A stretch of 64,000 nucleotides of DNA from CBDFHF01 sp965247565 (GCA_965247565.1 CBDFHF010000003.1:2232001-2296000); one strand, 5' to 3'; counted from the stretch's first letter, positions 52,126-61,310 are shown. Notes: generated by a model from the sequence alone, not told the origin. Numbers and translations are program-made.

Positions 52126-52911
52126 ATGACAGCACATTTACAAGGCCTGCAAATGGGTGATTTTTCAGACGATGAGATTGCCATTTGTGAAAAACTACTT
52201 AATACCATCGACATTAATCAAATGCCACATAGTTTTGGTTTCGAGCAAGAAAACTCAACTGAGCAAAGTTTTGAAAGCCTCACAGAATTGCTGGAGCAGA
52301 CATTAGCGGATCGTTTGGCATCTTTAATTACTGAATTGCTTAAAAATCTGGCCGATGCGGATCCGGCGAAAGTGTTTACATCGAACTGGCTGCAAAAAGT
52401 CACCGGCAAAGCAATAGAAAATTCGCTTAACTACTTACAAGCTAGAGAACGTATTGTTGAATTATTGCAAGCAGCAGCAGATACCGCCGCAAAGCTTGAA
52501 ATCTTGCTGATCGAAATCGATAAACAACGTCTGCAATTGCGTGTCGAAACCCGCAGATTACGTGTACACCTGGCAGCGGGTCAGCTTTATCTGGAGCGAG
52601 AATATCGACCAGTGACGATCATGGAAGCCGACAGTTTCGATAACACTAAAGAGCGTTTCGCACGTCGTCTCACGAATTTGGCGGCGTTGATGGCAGCCAA
52701 TGAAATGACAATTGTGCAGCTTGATATGGCTTACACGCAAACAGCAAATTTACTTGCCCGTTATTATGAAAGCAGCCGGGTGCTAGTGCCTATTTGGAGA
52801 GGGCACACGCTGGGTTTGTTGCTGAGCGGCGAAAATGCCTCTGAACGGATACGCTTGGCGCAGCAAGCTTATAAAGACTTGAAAAACAACTTGCTCTTAT
52901 GCACGAAATAA
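52126..52911 (+). CDS. TelA-like coiled-coil protein
   Basis: 261 aa, almost entirely helical. Residues 60-200 form coiled coils (ARERIVELLQAAADTAAKLEILLIEIDKQRLQL). The block RRLTNLAALMAANEMTIVQLDMAYTQTANLL with VLVPIWRGHTLGLLL parallels the TelA core of the next gene (MIRMIQANNRMLSEKL, LTIPSWKRNFLLVI), so it looks like a divergent TelA paralogue. AGGGAG ribosome site. First gene of a five-gene operon. Confidence 0.75.
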   Translation: MTAHLQGLQMGDFSDDEIAICEKLLNTIDINQMPHSFGFEQENSTEQSFESLTELLEQTLADRLASLITELLKNLADADPAKVFTSNWLQKVTGKAIENSLNYLQARERIVELLQAAADTAAKLEILLIEIDKQRLQLRVETRRLRVHLAAGQLYLEREYRPVTIMEADSFDNTKERFARRLTNLAALMAANEMTIVQLDMAYTQTANLLARYYESSRVLVPIWRGHTLGLLLSGENASERIRLAQQAYKDLKNNLLLCTK

Positions 52912-52974
52912 CTTGATCAATTGTATGGGCGAATTCAATCGCCCAAGGCTTATACCCACCATTGGAGAACACGC

Positions 52975-54108
52975 ATGAACGATGACCAACAAGTGCAAGT
53001 TAATGAAGAAGCCATTCAGAATATTAGTGGTGTCTTTCTCCAGACAGATCTGGATATGGAAGAATTCGGCCTATCCGATGACGACCGACAAGCTGTGCAA
53101 GCGCTGGCCGACAAAATTGACGAGCGCAATCCGCAGAGCATTACGGAATTTGGTCATGATGTGGGTGATCATACCGCCAACTACACCGACGAATTGCTGG
53201 ATCAGGTTAAAAATGCCGATCTGGAAGAGTTGGGCGAACAATTATCTCTGTTGGTAATGTCCGCCAAACACATTAATCTCAACCCTTTTGCAGATCGTAG
53301 CTCTAAAATCCCCTTGATCGGAAAATATTTAGATCGTGCCAAAATGACCAAAGAACGTCTGTTACAGCAATTTGATAGCACCAAAGATCAAATCGACAAG
53401 CTGTTGCAAGAAGTAGCTTTTTCGCGAAGTGGTCTGATGGAACGCATCGGCGCCCTGGAAAGTATGTTTTTATCGGTAAAAGAGGAATATCGACTACTGG
53501 GCTTGCACACCGCTGCCGGTAAATTAAAGCTGGATACTCTGCGGCAGCAAATTACCGGTCTGCGCCGTGAGAAATTAACCCAGGAACGCGCGCTCGCCAT
53601 TGGCGATTTGGAACAGGTTATTGCCTATCTGGATAAGCGCGTAGCGGATCTGCAAATGCTGCAACATTCGGCGCTGCAATCGTTGCCGATGATTCGGATG
53701 ATTCAAGCCAACAACCGCATGTTGTCAGAAAAGCTACACACGATTATTGAACTGACCATTCCTTCCTGGAAACGCAATTTCCTACTAGTTATTGCCTTGT
53801 ATGAACAAACCCAAGCCCTGAAGCTGGCCCAAAACATTGATAATGCCACCAACAGTTTTCTTACTCGCAACGCGCAGTTGCTAGCGAAGAACGCCAAAGA
53901 AACTGCTGCGGGTAACCAACGGTTGGTCATTGATGTAGAAACCCTAGAAAAAGTGCAGACGTTAATGATCGACACCGTACAGCAAGTGATTAGAATTCAG
54001 GATGACGGTATTCGTGCGCGTAAAGCAGCGGAAGTAAAGTTGCGCCACTTGCGCGGTGAACTTAAAACCAAGCAGATTGCACATGGCGGACTGCGGAGGA
54101 TTGAGTGA
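52975..54108 (+). CDS. Toxic anion resistance protein TelA family
   Basis: 377 aa from the ATG at 52975 (GGAGA site); an ATG at 52921 is upstream but lacks a site. TelA (PF05816) features: LNPFADRSSKIPLIGKYLDRAKMTKERLLQ split over the domain start, coiled coils, YLDKRVADLQMLQHSALQSLPMIRMIQANNRML and LTIPSWKRNF. TelA proteins are linked to tellurite and other stress resistance and often lie in ter-type clusters, but the mechanism is not settled. No terD genes are nearby. Confidence 0.92.
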   Translation: MNDDQQVQVNEEAIQNISGVFLQTDLDMEEFGLSDDDRQAVQALADKIDERNPQSITEFGHDVGDHTANYTDELLDQVKNADLEELGEQLSLLVMSAKHINLNPFADRSSKIPLIGKYLDRAKMTKERLLQQFDSTKDQIDKLLQEVAFSRSGLMERIGALESMFLSVKEEYRLLGLHTAAGKLKLDTLRQQITGLRREKLTQERALAIGDLEQVIAYLDKRVADLQMLQHSALQSLPMIRMIQANNRMLSEKLHTIIELTIPSWKRNFLLVIALYEQTQALKLAQNIDNATNSFLTRNAQLLAKNAKETAAGNQRLVIDVETLEKVQTLMIDTVQQVIRIQDDGIRARKAAEVKLRHLRGELKTKQIAHGGLRRIE

Positions 54109-54395
54109 TGACGGCTGGGGAAGAGTTGACTTATCAATCGTGGAAACAATTTCAGCAGGACATCGATAAATTTCAAAGATGGTCAACTATTTTGTTCGCA
54201 TTGCCACTTGTGCTTTATGTAGGTGTATCACTAATTGCAAGTTCAACAACTGATGATACACATCGGTATTTTTACTCTATTTTGGTTATTTTGGTTATTG
54301 GAATACCCGTAGTTTTGGGAGTGGTAATGGACTGTCGCGCCGAACGACTACGCCAAATCCTTTATAAGCTGCCGATTGGCAAAGCAGCAGGATGA
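54105..54395 (+). CDS. Small membrane protein of the TelA operon, two helices
   Basis: 96 aa. Start GTG 54105 or ATG 54108, overlapping the telA stop. Polar, glutamine-rich N-terminus (SWKQFQQDIDKFQRW), helices at about 28-45 and 58-76, then a basic tail (DCRAERLRQILYKL). No known family recognised. Translational coupling to telA suggests a membrane partner of TelA. Confidence 0.75.
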   Translation: MMTAGEELTYQSWKQFQQDIDKFQRWSTILFALPLVLYVGVSLIASSTTDDTHRYFYSILVILVIGIPVVLGVVMDCRAERLRQILYKLPIGKAAG

Positions 54396-54421
54396 ACGTG
54401 ATGAAAAAAGGGGCTTAAGTA

Positions 54422-54745
54422 GTGGAAGCAGGGAAAGAGCTGTCAGATCAGTGGCTATTAATAGAACTAAAACTAGACAAACTGAGAGCACGAGGAGGAG
54501 GCTTGTTTGCATTAGGATTGTGCTTGCTCTTTATCGGCGTTTTATTTTTGAAAAGTATTGCAACACTTTGGCTATTGACTATTATCACAATCGGGATATC
54601 TGTACTTGTGCCGGGGCAATTTATACTGCGCCGCGTTACTCGATTGCACGACATCATTCGAGCTCATCAAAATCACGATAACGCGACAAATTCAAAAACC
54701 CACCATTTAGCCCATAGCTCAGTAAATAGACATGAACCACCGTGA
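54422..54745 (+). CDS. Small membrane protein of the TelA operon
   Basis: 107 aa, GTG start. Amphipathic N-terminus (LSDQWLLIELKLDKLRARGGG), two adjoining helices at about 26-64, and a polar histidine- and asparagine-rich tail (HQNHDNATNSKTHHLAHS). No family recognised. Overlaps the next gene by 14 bp. An alternative frame on this stretch (54376-54681) lacks a membrane pattern and is rejected. Confidence 0.65.
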   Translation: MEAGKELSDQWLLIELKLDKLRARGGGLFALGLCLLFIGVLFLKSIATLWLLTIITIGISVLVPGQFILRRVTRLHDIIRAHQNHDNATNSKTHHLAHSSVNRHEPP

Positions 54746-55286
54746 GTTTTTAGACAGTAACAAACAAGAAGAATCTATAACATCCGGCATTTTTAATTCA
54801 GATAGAGCCGTCGACAATGACTATTCAACGAAACTGGCGCAGTTAGAAGTGGAAATTAACCAACTGAATGAACGGGCCAAATGGATTTATAAAACCGCTA
54901 TCATCAGTAACTTAAGTGTTTTGTTGTTGGCATTTACAATGAGTTCCGATAAAACTCATGTTAGTGGATCAGATTTAATGGTTTTGTCTCTTATTCACGG
55001 CAGCCTTATTCCGTTTGCTTGGCACTATGATTATTTGAATGCTAGTGAGCGATGGCTTTTGTTGAGTTGGTGTTTTATTGAGACTTGTGTTTTTACAGCA
55101 GTATTAGCGACAACGGCAATGTCTATACAAACCGAAACACAAATTAACGTTGAGTGGTTAACTGCCATCGCCATGATCATTACGGCAATAGAAATCTATC
55201 GCACTTTCGGTCTTTACATCGGGCGAAAAACAAAACGCCTGCAACAGCGGTTACAAACGCTAACCTCACTAGAAGTGTGTTTCTGA
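54732..55286 (+). CDS. Membrane protein of the TelA operon, four helices
   Basis: 184 aa. Polar N-terminal 35 residues, a short coiled coil (KLAQLEVEINQLNERAKWIYK), then four helices to about residue 165 and a basic tail (GRKTKRLQQRLQTL). No family recognised. Fifth and last gene of the operon; it converges on the LytTR regulator with 21 bp between stops. Confidence 0.75.
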   Translation: MNHREFLDSNKQEESITSGIFNSDRAVDNDYSTKLAQLEVEINQLNERAKWIYKTAIISNLSVLLLAFTMSSDKTHVSGSDLMVLSLIHGSLIPFAWHYDYLNASERWLLLSWCFIETCVFTAVLATTAMSIQTETQINVEWLTAIAMIITAIEIYRTFGLYIGRKTKRLQQRLQTLTSLEVCF

Positions 55287-55307
55287 GGCTTATTCAGTAC
55301 CAACAAA

Positions 55308-56093
55308 TTAAATGCATTGCCTAAGCGCCACCTTAAATGCCGCAAAAAATGTTTTGCCAATCTGTAACTCGGTGGGGTTGCCTTTAAACAGTAATAAATG
55401 CCTCTCTATTCTTTCAGGGTCGAGTTGATGACCGCTAACATGTTTTAAGTTGACAATGGTGTTTCTACGAACTTGTAAAAAATCGGGTAAGTCGTATTCG
55501 CTCAACCAGTTATTGAGTGTGATATTGACGTCATCCAAAACTTCACCCGTTTGTAAAAAGACTTTAACCGCATTGGTGCCGTCAATAGTACGAATATATA
55601 AGATTTCTTCCGGTAATAAATATTTGTACATATACACACGTTCAATTTGATTATCTGCCGTTTTTCTTATTACTTTATGCTTAACTTCGATGCGTACAGG
55701 CAGCGGTTTTTGTGGTGGAGTTTTTCGTACTTCGTCGAGAATAGCTGCCAGTTTACGGTCATCATCCACCGCCTTTATAAAATAACCAAATGGTCGGAAA
55801 TCATGTGCTTCCAAGGCATATTGTGGATTACCAGTCACAAAAATTATCCAGGGCTCCGGATTAAGTAAGCGAATGCGCCGCGCCAGTTTTAACCCCCCTG
55901 TGTCATCGAGCAAGTCAAAACCAATATCCAAAAAAACGCCGTCTATTGGGCTCGATGCAATCGCCTCCCAGGCGGCATCTGGTGTTTCAAATTCACCGAC
56001 AACGTCCATATCGGGGTGGTCTTTCAATAAATATTTCAGTTCAACCCGCGCCAAGGGATGGTCTTCAACGATTATCACACGCTTTTTTATCAT
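55308..56093 (-). CDS. LytTR-family response regulator
   Basis: 261 aa from the ATG at 56093 (MIKKRVIIVEDHPLARVELKY), preferred to 56174 because the receiver domain starts here. Phosphoacceptor D56 (GVFLDIGFD); a C-terminal LytTR DNA-binding domain with EEILYIRTIDGTNAVKVFL and FLQVRRNTIVNLKHV. Likely partner of the LytS-type kinase 3.5 kb away on the same strand. The TelA operon lies between them on the opposite strand and is a candidate target. Confidence 0.92.
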   Translation of the reverse strand: MIKKRVIIVEDHPLARVELKYLLKDHPDMDVVGEFETPDAAWEAIASSPIDGVFLDIGFDLLDDTGGLKLARRIRLLNPEPWIIFVTGNPQYALEAHDFRPFGYFIKAVDDDRKLAAILDEVRKTPPQKPLPVRIEVKHKVIRKTADNQIERVYMYKYLLPEEILYIRTIDGTNAVKVFLQTGEVLDDVNITLNNWLSEYDLPDFLQVRRNTIVNLKHVSGHQLDPERIERHLLLFKGNPTELQIGKTFFAAFKVALRQCI

Positions 56094-56241
56094 TCCATGC
56101 TCCATTCTAAATAGGTCGTTGAATGAATCTTCCGAAGCCAACACCGGTTTAGTTCTAAGATTCTGCGCAATCAAGCGCTAGCCAAAGCGCATATTTGGCA
56201 CCTGAGTTGCCCGTAAAAAGGGCAATCCTAACAGGCTTGTT

Positions 56242-56406
56242 ATGTCTTTTAAAGGGTCAATGTGGTTGGATGGTCATCTGAATGCCTGTTTTTTGATCAA
56301 TTTGGCTGGTTTTGGGTATTACTTTACAGGTCATGGATTTTTCAAAGGTCCCTTGATGGTTATTTCATTCGAAACAAAATTATTTTCAGGATTTAGGTCA
56401 CCTTGA
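56242..56406 (+). CDS. Possible 54-aa small protein
   Basis: ATG at 56242 opens 54 codons to TGA 56404: MSFKGSMWLDGHLNACFLIN..., aromatic- and glycine-rich (GFGYYFTGHGFFKG). The ribosome site is weak (ACAGG). It lies in the otherwise gene-free 56182-56552 gap and is followed 50 bp later by a plus-strand terminator that no other gene explains. It could instead be part of a small RNA. Confidence 0.35.
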   Translation: MSFKGSMWLDGHLNACFLINLAGFGYYFTGHGFFKGPLMVISFETKLFSGFRSP

Positions 56407-56455
56407 TCCTGATGTGGCTACACTAAACCGAACAAATTCCTTAAACTGACCAAGA

Positions 56456-56489
56456 GCCGACAAAGAGAATATTCTTTGTCGGCCTTTTT
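56456..56489 (+). terminator. Plus-strand intrinsic terminator with no assigned gene
   Basis: GCCGACAAAGA pairs with TCTTTGTCGGC around a short AT loop, followed by CTTTTTG on the plus strand. The minus strand lacks a T-run, so it does not serve rlpA. It implies a transcript from about 56200-56490. Confidence 0.8.
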
Positions 56490-56552
56490 GTTAAAGCAGA
56501 TGCGGTTTGTTAAGTTGTGTGGATGGGTGATAACAAGCTCTGAAAGGTTAAA

Positions 56553-57071
56553 TTAATCGGCGCGACCAATATAATCGACTTTAACTTTGGCCAAGCCAGT
56601 TAAACCTATTTTTTTTGCGGCACCATGCGACAGGTCGATGATTCGATTGTTCTTAAACGGCCCCCTGTCATTGACCACCAAAACTATAGATCGGCCATTG
56701 TGTAGATTAGTTACTCGAACTGTACTGGGTAGTGGTAACGTTTTATGAGCTGCAGATAAGCCACCGGGGAAAAAACGGCTACCCATAGCGGTTTTTGAAC
56801 CTGACTCCGAACCATACCAGGAGGCTATGCCTATTTCGCTGTAACCCACAGCGGAAGTCATGGGGTAGTAAGTCTTGCCATTAACTCGATAAGGACGACT
56901 TGTTCCACTTTTGTAGTGGTTATGCGCATGATGCGAACTATGTTGTTTCTTGGCACGCGGGGCACTAATTTGCGTCGGGCTGGAAGCGCAGCCGCTTAGC
57001 AGACTGATGGCCATAGAAACTGCGAACAGCAATCCGTATGTTGATAGGGTTTTGAAAAAGTGAAGTGGCAT
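56553..57071 (-). CDS. rlpA: RlpA-like septal ring lipoprotein/lytic transglycosylase
   Basis: 172 aa from the ATG at 57071, which gives a lipoprotein signal with lipobox LLSGC (Cys28). ATG 57146 would add 25 residues with no role. The DPBB domain has EIGIASWYGSESGSKTAMG and IVLVVNDRGPFKNNRIIDLS, catalytic Asp in NDRGPF. RlpA cleaves denuded glycan strands at the septum. No SPOR domain, in contrast to the E. coli and Pseudomonas proteins. A His/Lys-rich linker precedes the domain. Confidence 0.9.
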   Translation of the reverse strand: MPLHFFKTLSTYGLLFAVSMAISLLSGCASSPTQISAPRAKKQHSSHHAHNHYKSGTSRPYRVNGKTYYPMTSAVGYSEIGIASWYGSESGSKTAMGSRFFPGGLSAAHKTLPLPSTVRVTNLHNGRSIVLVVNDRGPFKNNRIIDLSHGAAKKIGLTGLAKVKVDYIGRAD

Positions 57072-57376
57072 AGAGGCACTGACCGATAAACTCGGACAGT
57101 CAGGGCTAAGTTTAATAGGGATATTTTTAGGACTCAGAGCAGACATTACGACAACAAAAATTGATCTGTCCGCAAACGACTCGCGGACACTGGGTAAAAG
57201 CAGTTTGGCTGTGCCATTGTTTAATCTGTGTGCTCATGCTTTCATGATGAATGAAATCGATTAACCGATGAATCGTAGAGCTCAATTATTAAGTGATGAT
57301 TAACAAGTGCCTACATAACAACAGAGCTTGTAATCTTATCACAAGCATTTCTGAAGGTAATAACGTGCCGGATTGG

Positions 57377-57889
57377 TTATATATCCATAAACATCATAGG
57401 AATGCCGTAGGTTAAAACAAAATAGCTAATCGCTAAAATAATACTGGCACTCATTCTGTAAGCAAACATTTGTCGAATGATGTAGCTAACTATCGAAATG
57501 TACCATACGACCAATACTACCCCCACCGCAATCGATATTTCTTCTGCGTTGGCTTGGTGCTTCATTACCATCCAAAAATAGACGGCCTCGGTGATGGTAG
57601 CCAAGGCCATGATAAAGTTTTCGCAGATGAAAATAGCCGTGAATACTTGATTAAAAGAGGGTAGCTGTTTGATAAAAAACAAAAAAGTGGCAATCGATGA
57701 AAACGCCATGATGGCCCGCAATGATACTTCCAAGGTTCCGTCGGCAGGATCGGCAATCAACCCTTCAACAATGATGCCCGAAACCATATAAAAAGCGATG
57801 GTCTTCCACATAAATGATTTAGTAGGTACCAAATCTGAGGGATTGTTTCTGAACCAACAAAGTGACAGGTATTTGATTAATAAGCTCAT
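57377..57889 (-). CDS. Membrane protein of unknown function, five helices
   Basis: 170 aa with about five hydrophobic helices from residue 28 on, conserved-looking SLLIKYLSLCWFRNNPSDLVPTKSF (split) N-terminus that is cytoplasmic and basic. No known domain identified. The pattern of an N-terminal soluble stretch followed by evenly spaced helices resembles the Yip1-type proteins, but this is only a resemblance. Monocistronic. Confidence 0.72.
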   Translation of the reverse strand: MSLLIKYLSLCWFRNNPSDLVPTKSFMWKTIAFYMVSGIIVEGLIADPADGTLEVSLRAIMAFSSIATFLFFIKQLPSFNQVFTAIFICENFIMALATITEAVYFWMVMKHQANAEEISIAVGVVLVVWYISIVSYIIRQMFAYRMSASIILAISYFVLTYGIPMMFMDI

Positions 57890-58091
57890 GGTTGAAGGTC
57901 TGTTTTGAAAAATGGGTGATTGTAACGAAATTTATTTGATACCGATATTATAACAGTCGGCGTGATTTATCCTCGGTTGAACGTTGGATTACATCTATTC
58001 TTGCCATTAATGAAGTTTTTTATTTCTGTTGGCTTGGTTATTAATTCTATAATTGGGTGATTGAATATTATTAAGCGGATGGAGAAAGACA

Positions 58092-59291
58092 TTGCAAGAT
58101 GAAGTCATGGCGCAGTTGCTGCGTGGAGTGGATGAGGTATTAGTTGAACAGGAATTAATTAAAAAATTACAAGAAGGCAGACCGCTCCGGATTAAGGCAG
58201 GATTTGATCCCACCGCCCCTGATTTACACCTAGGACATACGGTTTTAATTAATAAACTTAAGCAATTTCAGGATGTTGGTCACCAAGTTCTGTTTTTGAT
58301 CGGTGATTTTACCGGGATGATAGGCGATCCGACCGGCAAAAACGTGACGCGTAAACCATTGACTCAAGAAGAAGTCCTTGAAAATGCCAAAACTTATCAG
58401 GACCAGATTTTTAAAATTCTGGATCCTGATAAAACTCAAGTCATGTTCAATTCGACTTGGATGAATACGATGTCACCCGCTGATCTCATTCAATTAGCGG
58501 CAAAACATACAGTCGCAAGAATGCTGGAACGAGACGATTTTAGTAAGCGCTTTAAAGGCGGTCAGGCTATCGCTATTCATGAGTTCTTATACCCGTTAAT
58601 ACAGGGTTACGACTCCGTAGTCATGAAATCCGATGTGGAGTTGGGCGGTACCGATCAAAAGTTTAACCTTCTAGTGGGTCGGCAATTGCAAGAGATTTAC
58701 GGGCAGAAGCCACAAGTGGTTATCACCATGCCTATTTTGGAAGGGTTGGGTGGTGTGCAGAAAATGTCAAAGTCACTGAACAACTATGTGGGTATCGCTG
58801 ATTCGGCAGATGAGATGTTTGGTAAGATAATGTCTGTGTCAGATGATCTGATGTGGAGATATTTTGAGTTATTAAGCTTTAGACCCCTGTCCGAAATCGG
58901 CTCATGGAAAACGGACTGCGAACAGGGTGCTAATCCCCGGAATTATAAAGTCAAATTGGCGCAGGAGATTATTGAACGTTTTCATGATAAAAACGCCGCT
59001 GAGAAGGCGTTGCAAAATTTTGAGGCACTATTTCAGCGCGGTGCGATGCCGGATGAAATAGAAGAAAAACAACTAAAAGCTGCAGATGCCGCCGGCTATA
59101 GCCTGACTAATCTTTTAAAGGATGCGGGTTTGACCGAAAGCACCTCTGAGGCGATGCGCATGATTCGGCAAGGGGCGGTAAAAATTGATGGTGAAAAAGT
59201 GGCTGATCCTAAATTGATTATTGGCGTAAACACTCGTCATGTCTATCAAGTCGGCAAGAGAAAATTTTTACGCATTTCGATCAACTTTTGA
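58092..59291 (+). CDS. tyrS: Tyrosyl-tRNA synthetase
   Basis: 399 aa from a TTG with GGAGA at 10 bp; ATG 58107 is an alternative. Class I synthetase: HIGH-type motif HLGH (46-49), KMSKS (224-228), tyrosine-binding GGTDQKFNLLVGR, and a C-terminal S4 RNA-binding domain (about 330-395, SEAMRMIRQGAVKIDGEKV). Length and motifs are those of the TyrRS type common in gammaproteobacteria. Confidence 0.97.
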   Translation: MQDEVMAQLLRGVDEVLVEQELIKKLQEGRPLRIKAGFDPTAPDLHLGHTVLINKLKQFQDVGHQVLFLIGDFTGMIGDPTGKNVTRKPLTQEEVLENAKTYQDQIFKILDPDKTQVMFNSTWMNTMSPADLIQLAAKHTVARMLERDDFSKRFKGGQAIAIHEFLYPLIQGYDSVVMKSDVELGGTDQKFNLLVGRQLQEIYGQKPQVVITMPILEGLGGVQKMSKSLNNYVGIADSADEMFGKIMSVSDDLMWRYFELLSFRPLSEIGSWKTDCEQGANPRNYKVKLAQEIIERFHDKNAAEKALQNFEALFQRGAMPDEIEEKQLKAADAAGYSLTNLLKDAGLTESTSEAMRMIRQGAVKIDGEKVADPKLIIGVNTRHVYQVGKRKFLRISINF

Positions 59292-59305
59292 ATCTAAAAC
59301 GAGAT

Positions 59306-59331
59306 AAAAACCCGGCTAGTTTTTCACCGGG
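59306..59331 (-). terminator. Intrinsic terminator between tyrS and the DHH gene
   Basis: ACCCGG and CCGGGT flank a 13-base loop. On the minus strand the stem is followed by TTTTTATC, so it serves mainly the DHH gene that ends at 59339. It may also help end tyrS. Confidence 0.75.
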
Positions 59332-59338
59332 TGAATTA

Positions 59339-60298
59339 TCAGTTAGCATATTTTTTTGTAAATGCGTTAAGAAATTCGGCTAATTTTTCAACAGGAAGAT
59401 GATTGATGCCGGCTGCGCTTTTTCGACCGCCACCACTCGGAAAATTACTACAAAGTTCATCTGCGCCGGATTTATTAAGTAGCGGCGCACGTACGCTGAC
59501 TTGATAACCCTCCAACGCATTGACTGACAAGATGGCATGAGCGCGGGCCGGAAATTGGGTAGCTAGTTCGTTACCGAATACACCACTAACACGTCTGGCC
59601 CATGGGCTATCCGGCAGTATAACTAAAGCGATGCGATCGTTGCTGAATTCCGGTTTTATTTGCAAGGCTTTGCCCATATCTTCCGCATAGCCGGCTAATA
59701 AGCGCTGATATGTTAGCGAATTATCATTAATAAAAGTCAGTGGCGATCTATATTCAACGAGTTCACGGTATAGGCTGTCTGGTGCGAAATGCAAATCGCC
59801 CAAGCTGTTGCCGTAACCGTTGTAGTTAATACAAATACCTAAGTCTTTGACTTGCTTGAGTTGATCTTCTGACCAGTTCAATGGCGCCGCCGTTTTTGTT
59901 GCGATCTCAAACAAGTTATCGCCAAAAGCGCCCACAATTGCCCAGGCTAGATGTTGATGGTTGAGATATTGATTTGTTAACAAACTGGTGCAAATATCAG
60001 CGCTGGTATCGATTAGCGTGGTCAGTTTTGGATGAGCAGGAATATCCCCTGCTTGGTGATGGTCAACATAAAAAACTTCAGCTCCTTGCTGAAGGATGTC
60101 ATCCAGATAGCGGCGGTTTTTCGCCATGGAAATATCCAGTACCGTTAGTTGATCATTGGCTTTCGCAGATATCTGCGCCAATAATTCAATATCCCTTTTG
60201 GTACCGGTCACTAATGTGGATTGCAACGGTTGGGCAAGGCGAAGCTGGATGAGCGAGCAAATACCATCGGCGTCGCCATTGAAGACATCGTAATGCAT
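59339..60298 (-). CDS. DHH family phosphoesterase
   Basis: 319 aa. DHH motifs: FNGDADG (6-12), VLDIS (54-58), VDHHQAG (78-84) and a C-terminal DHHA1 part with FPSGGGRKSAAGINHLP. It may cleave small phosphodiesters, such as nanoRNA or cyclic dinucleotide products, or it could be a phosphatase of another substrate. Not RecJ (too short) and distinct from NrnA in spacing. Monocistronic, divergent from mepA. Confidence 0.92.
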   Translation of the reverse strand: MHYDVFNGDADGICSLIQLRLAQPLQSTLVTGTKRDIELLAQISAKANDQLTVLDISMAKNRRYLDDILQQGAEVFYVDHHQAGDIPAHPKLTTLIDTSADICTSLLTNQYLNHQHLAWAIVGAFGDNLFEIATKTAAPLNWSEDQLKQVKDLGICINYNGYGNSLGDLHFAPDSLYRELVEYRSPLTFINDNSLTYQRLLAGYAEDMGKALQIKPEFSNDRIALVILPDSPWARRVSGVFGNELATQFPARAHAILSVNALEGYQVSVRAPLLNKSGADELCSNFPSGGGRKSAAGINHLPVEKLAEFLNAFTKKYAN

Positions 60299-60425
60299 AG
60301 TAAAATCCTGAAAAACTGCTAGTTTTGATTGACTAAGAGCATTTAACCACGAAGTTCTCGCAGAACGCCAAGAAAAATTAGTAAGTACTGAGTAGAATAG
60401 CCCTTTATTTTAAGTTTCTTAACGT

Positions 60426-61265
60426 ATGAAATTTTCATTATTTATCTTGCTGTTAGCGATGGTATCGGAGTGCGGCTCAGCACCTTTTGTTAACAGCTGG
60501 GGAAAGGTAACAAGGCCATCGCCCGGACTTAGCCAAAGCATTGGGTCCTACACGGCCGGATGCTTGAGTGGCGCGGCTATTTTACCTAGAACCGGTACGG
60601 GTTATCAGGTCATGCGGCTATCTCGGCAACGTTTTTATGGACATCCTGATTTGATCAATTTTATCCAACATTTGGGTCAGACTATTGATGCAAATAAATG
60701 GGGGACCTTACTGGTGGGGGATTTGGGGCAACCTCGCGGCGGGCCGACTTTAACCGGGCACCGTAGCCACCAAAGTGGTCTAGATGTTGATCTTTGGTAT
60801 TTAATGTCACCTGTCGCTGCCATACGCACATTAACCGCTAACGAACGTGAAAAATGGGGCGCGCCTTCGGTATTAAAAGCTAATTCCGATCAGGTTAATC
60901 TTGCTCAATGGACAATGGCTAATGAGCGCATTCTTGAAACGGTGGCAAGAATGCCCGAAGTAGACAGGGTTTTTGTACATGCGGGCGTCAAGCGGTTGCT
61001 GTGTAGTCGCAAAACTCCGCATGATTGGTTAAGAAAAATTCGACCATGGTGGGGACATGATGATCATCTGCATGTGCGTCTTAAATGTCCCGCGAATAAT
61101 AGTGCTTGCCAGGGTCAAGAGGCCGTTCCCTCCGGCGAGGGTTGTGATGCTGGGCTGGATTGGTGGTTTTCTGCAGAAGCCAAAGCTGAATTGGCCTCAA
61201 AAAAGTCTAAGCCAAGGGAGATGCCAGTATTGCCAGCTGCGTGTGCTACAGTTTTAAATGAGTAG
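60426..61265 (+). CDS. mepA: Penicillin-insensitive murein endopeptidase MepA
   Basis: 279 aa with a signal peptide (FSLFILLLAMVSECGSA). LAS-type metallopeptidase that cuts D-Ala-mDAP cross-links in the periplasm. Zinc ligands in GHRSHQSGLDVDLWY (His112, Asp119/121 region) and HDDHLHVRLKC near residue 210. The cysteine pairs typical of MepA are present (C46; C198; C216 and C224 by position). Monocistronic. Confidence 0.94.
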   Translation: MKFSLFILLLAMVSECGSAPFVNSWGKVTRPSPGLSQSIGSYTAGCLSGAAILPRTGTGYQVMRLSRQRFYGHPDLINFIQHLGQTIDANKWGTLLVGDLGQPRGGPTLTGHRSHQSGLDVDLWYLMSPVAAIRTLTANEREKWGAPSVLKANSDQVNLAQWTMANERILETVARMPEVDRVFVHAGVKRLLCSRKTPHDWLRKIRPWWGHDDHLHVRLKCPANNSACQGQEAVPSGEGCDAGLDWWFSAEAKAELASKKSKPREMPVLPAACATVLNE

Positions 61266-61274
61266 CGATTAAAG

Positions 61275-61310
61275 GTAAAAAACCGATTCAGAATCACTGT
61301 TGAATCGGTT
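61275..61310 (-). terminator. Intrinsic terminator of the sorting-signal protein gene
   Basis: AACCGATTCA and TGAATCGGTT form a 10-bp stem. On the minus strand it is followed by TTTTTTACC. It lies between the convergent mepA and the gene at 61332-62087 and may act on both. Confidence 0.85.

Noticed and set aside
54376..54681. 101-aa plus-strand ORF in the TelA operon
   Set aside because: Very Arg/Ser/Thr-rich frame without a domain, overlapping the better membrane-protein frame at 54422-54745.
57167..57189. TGTCCGC/GCGGACA inverted repeat upstream of rlpA
   Set aside because: Seven-base stem without T-run or neighbouring motif; could be chance.
60340..60390. ACCACGAAG / CGCAGAACGCC repeat-like sequence before mepA
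   Set aside because: Resembles short dispersed repeats seen in many genomes, but only one degenerate copy is visible here, so no repeat can be claimed.
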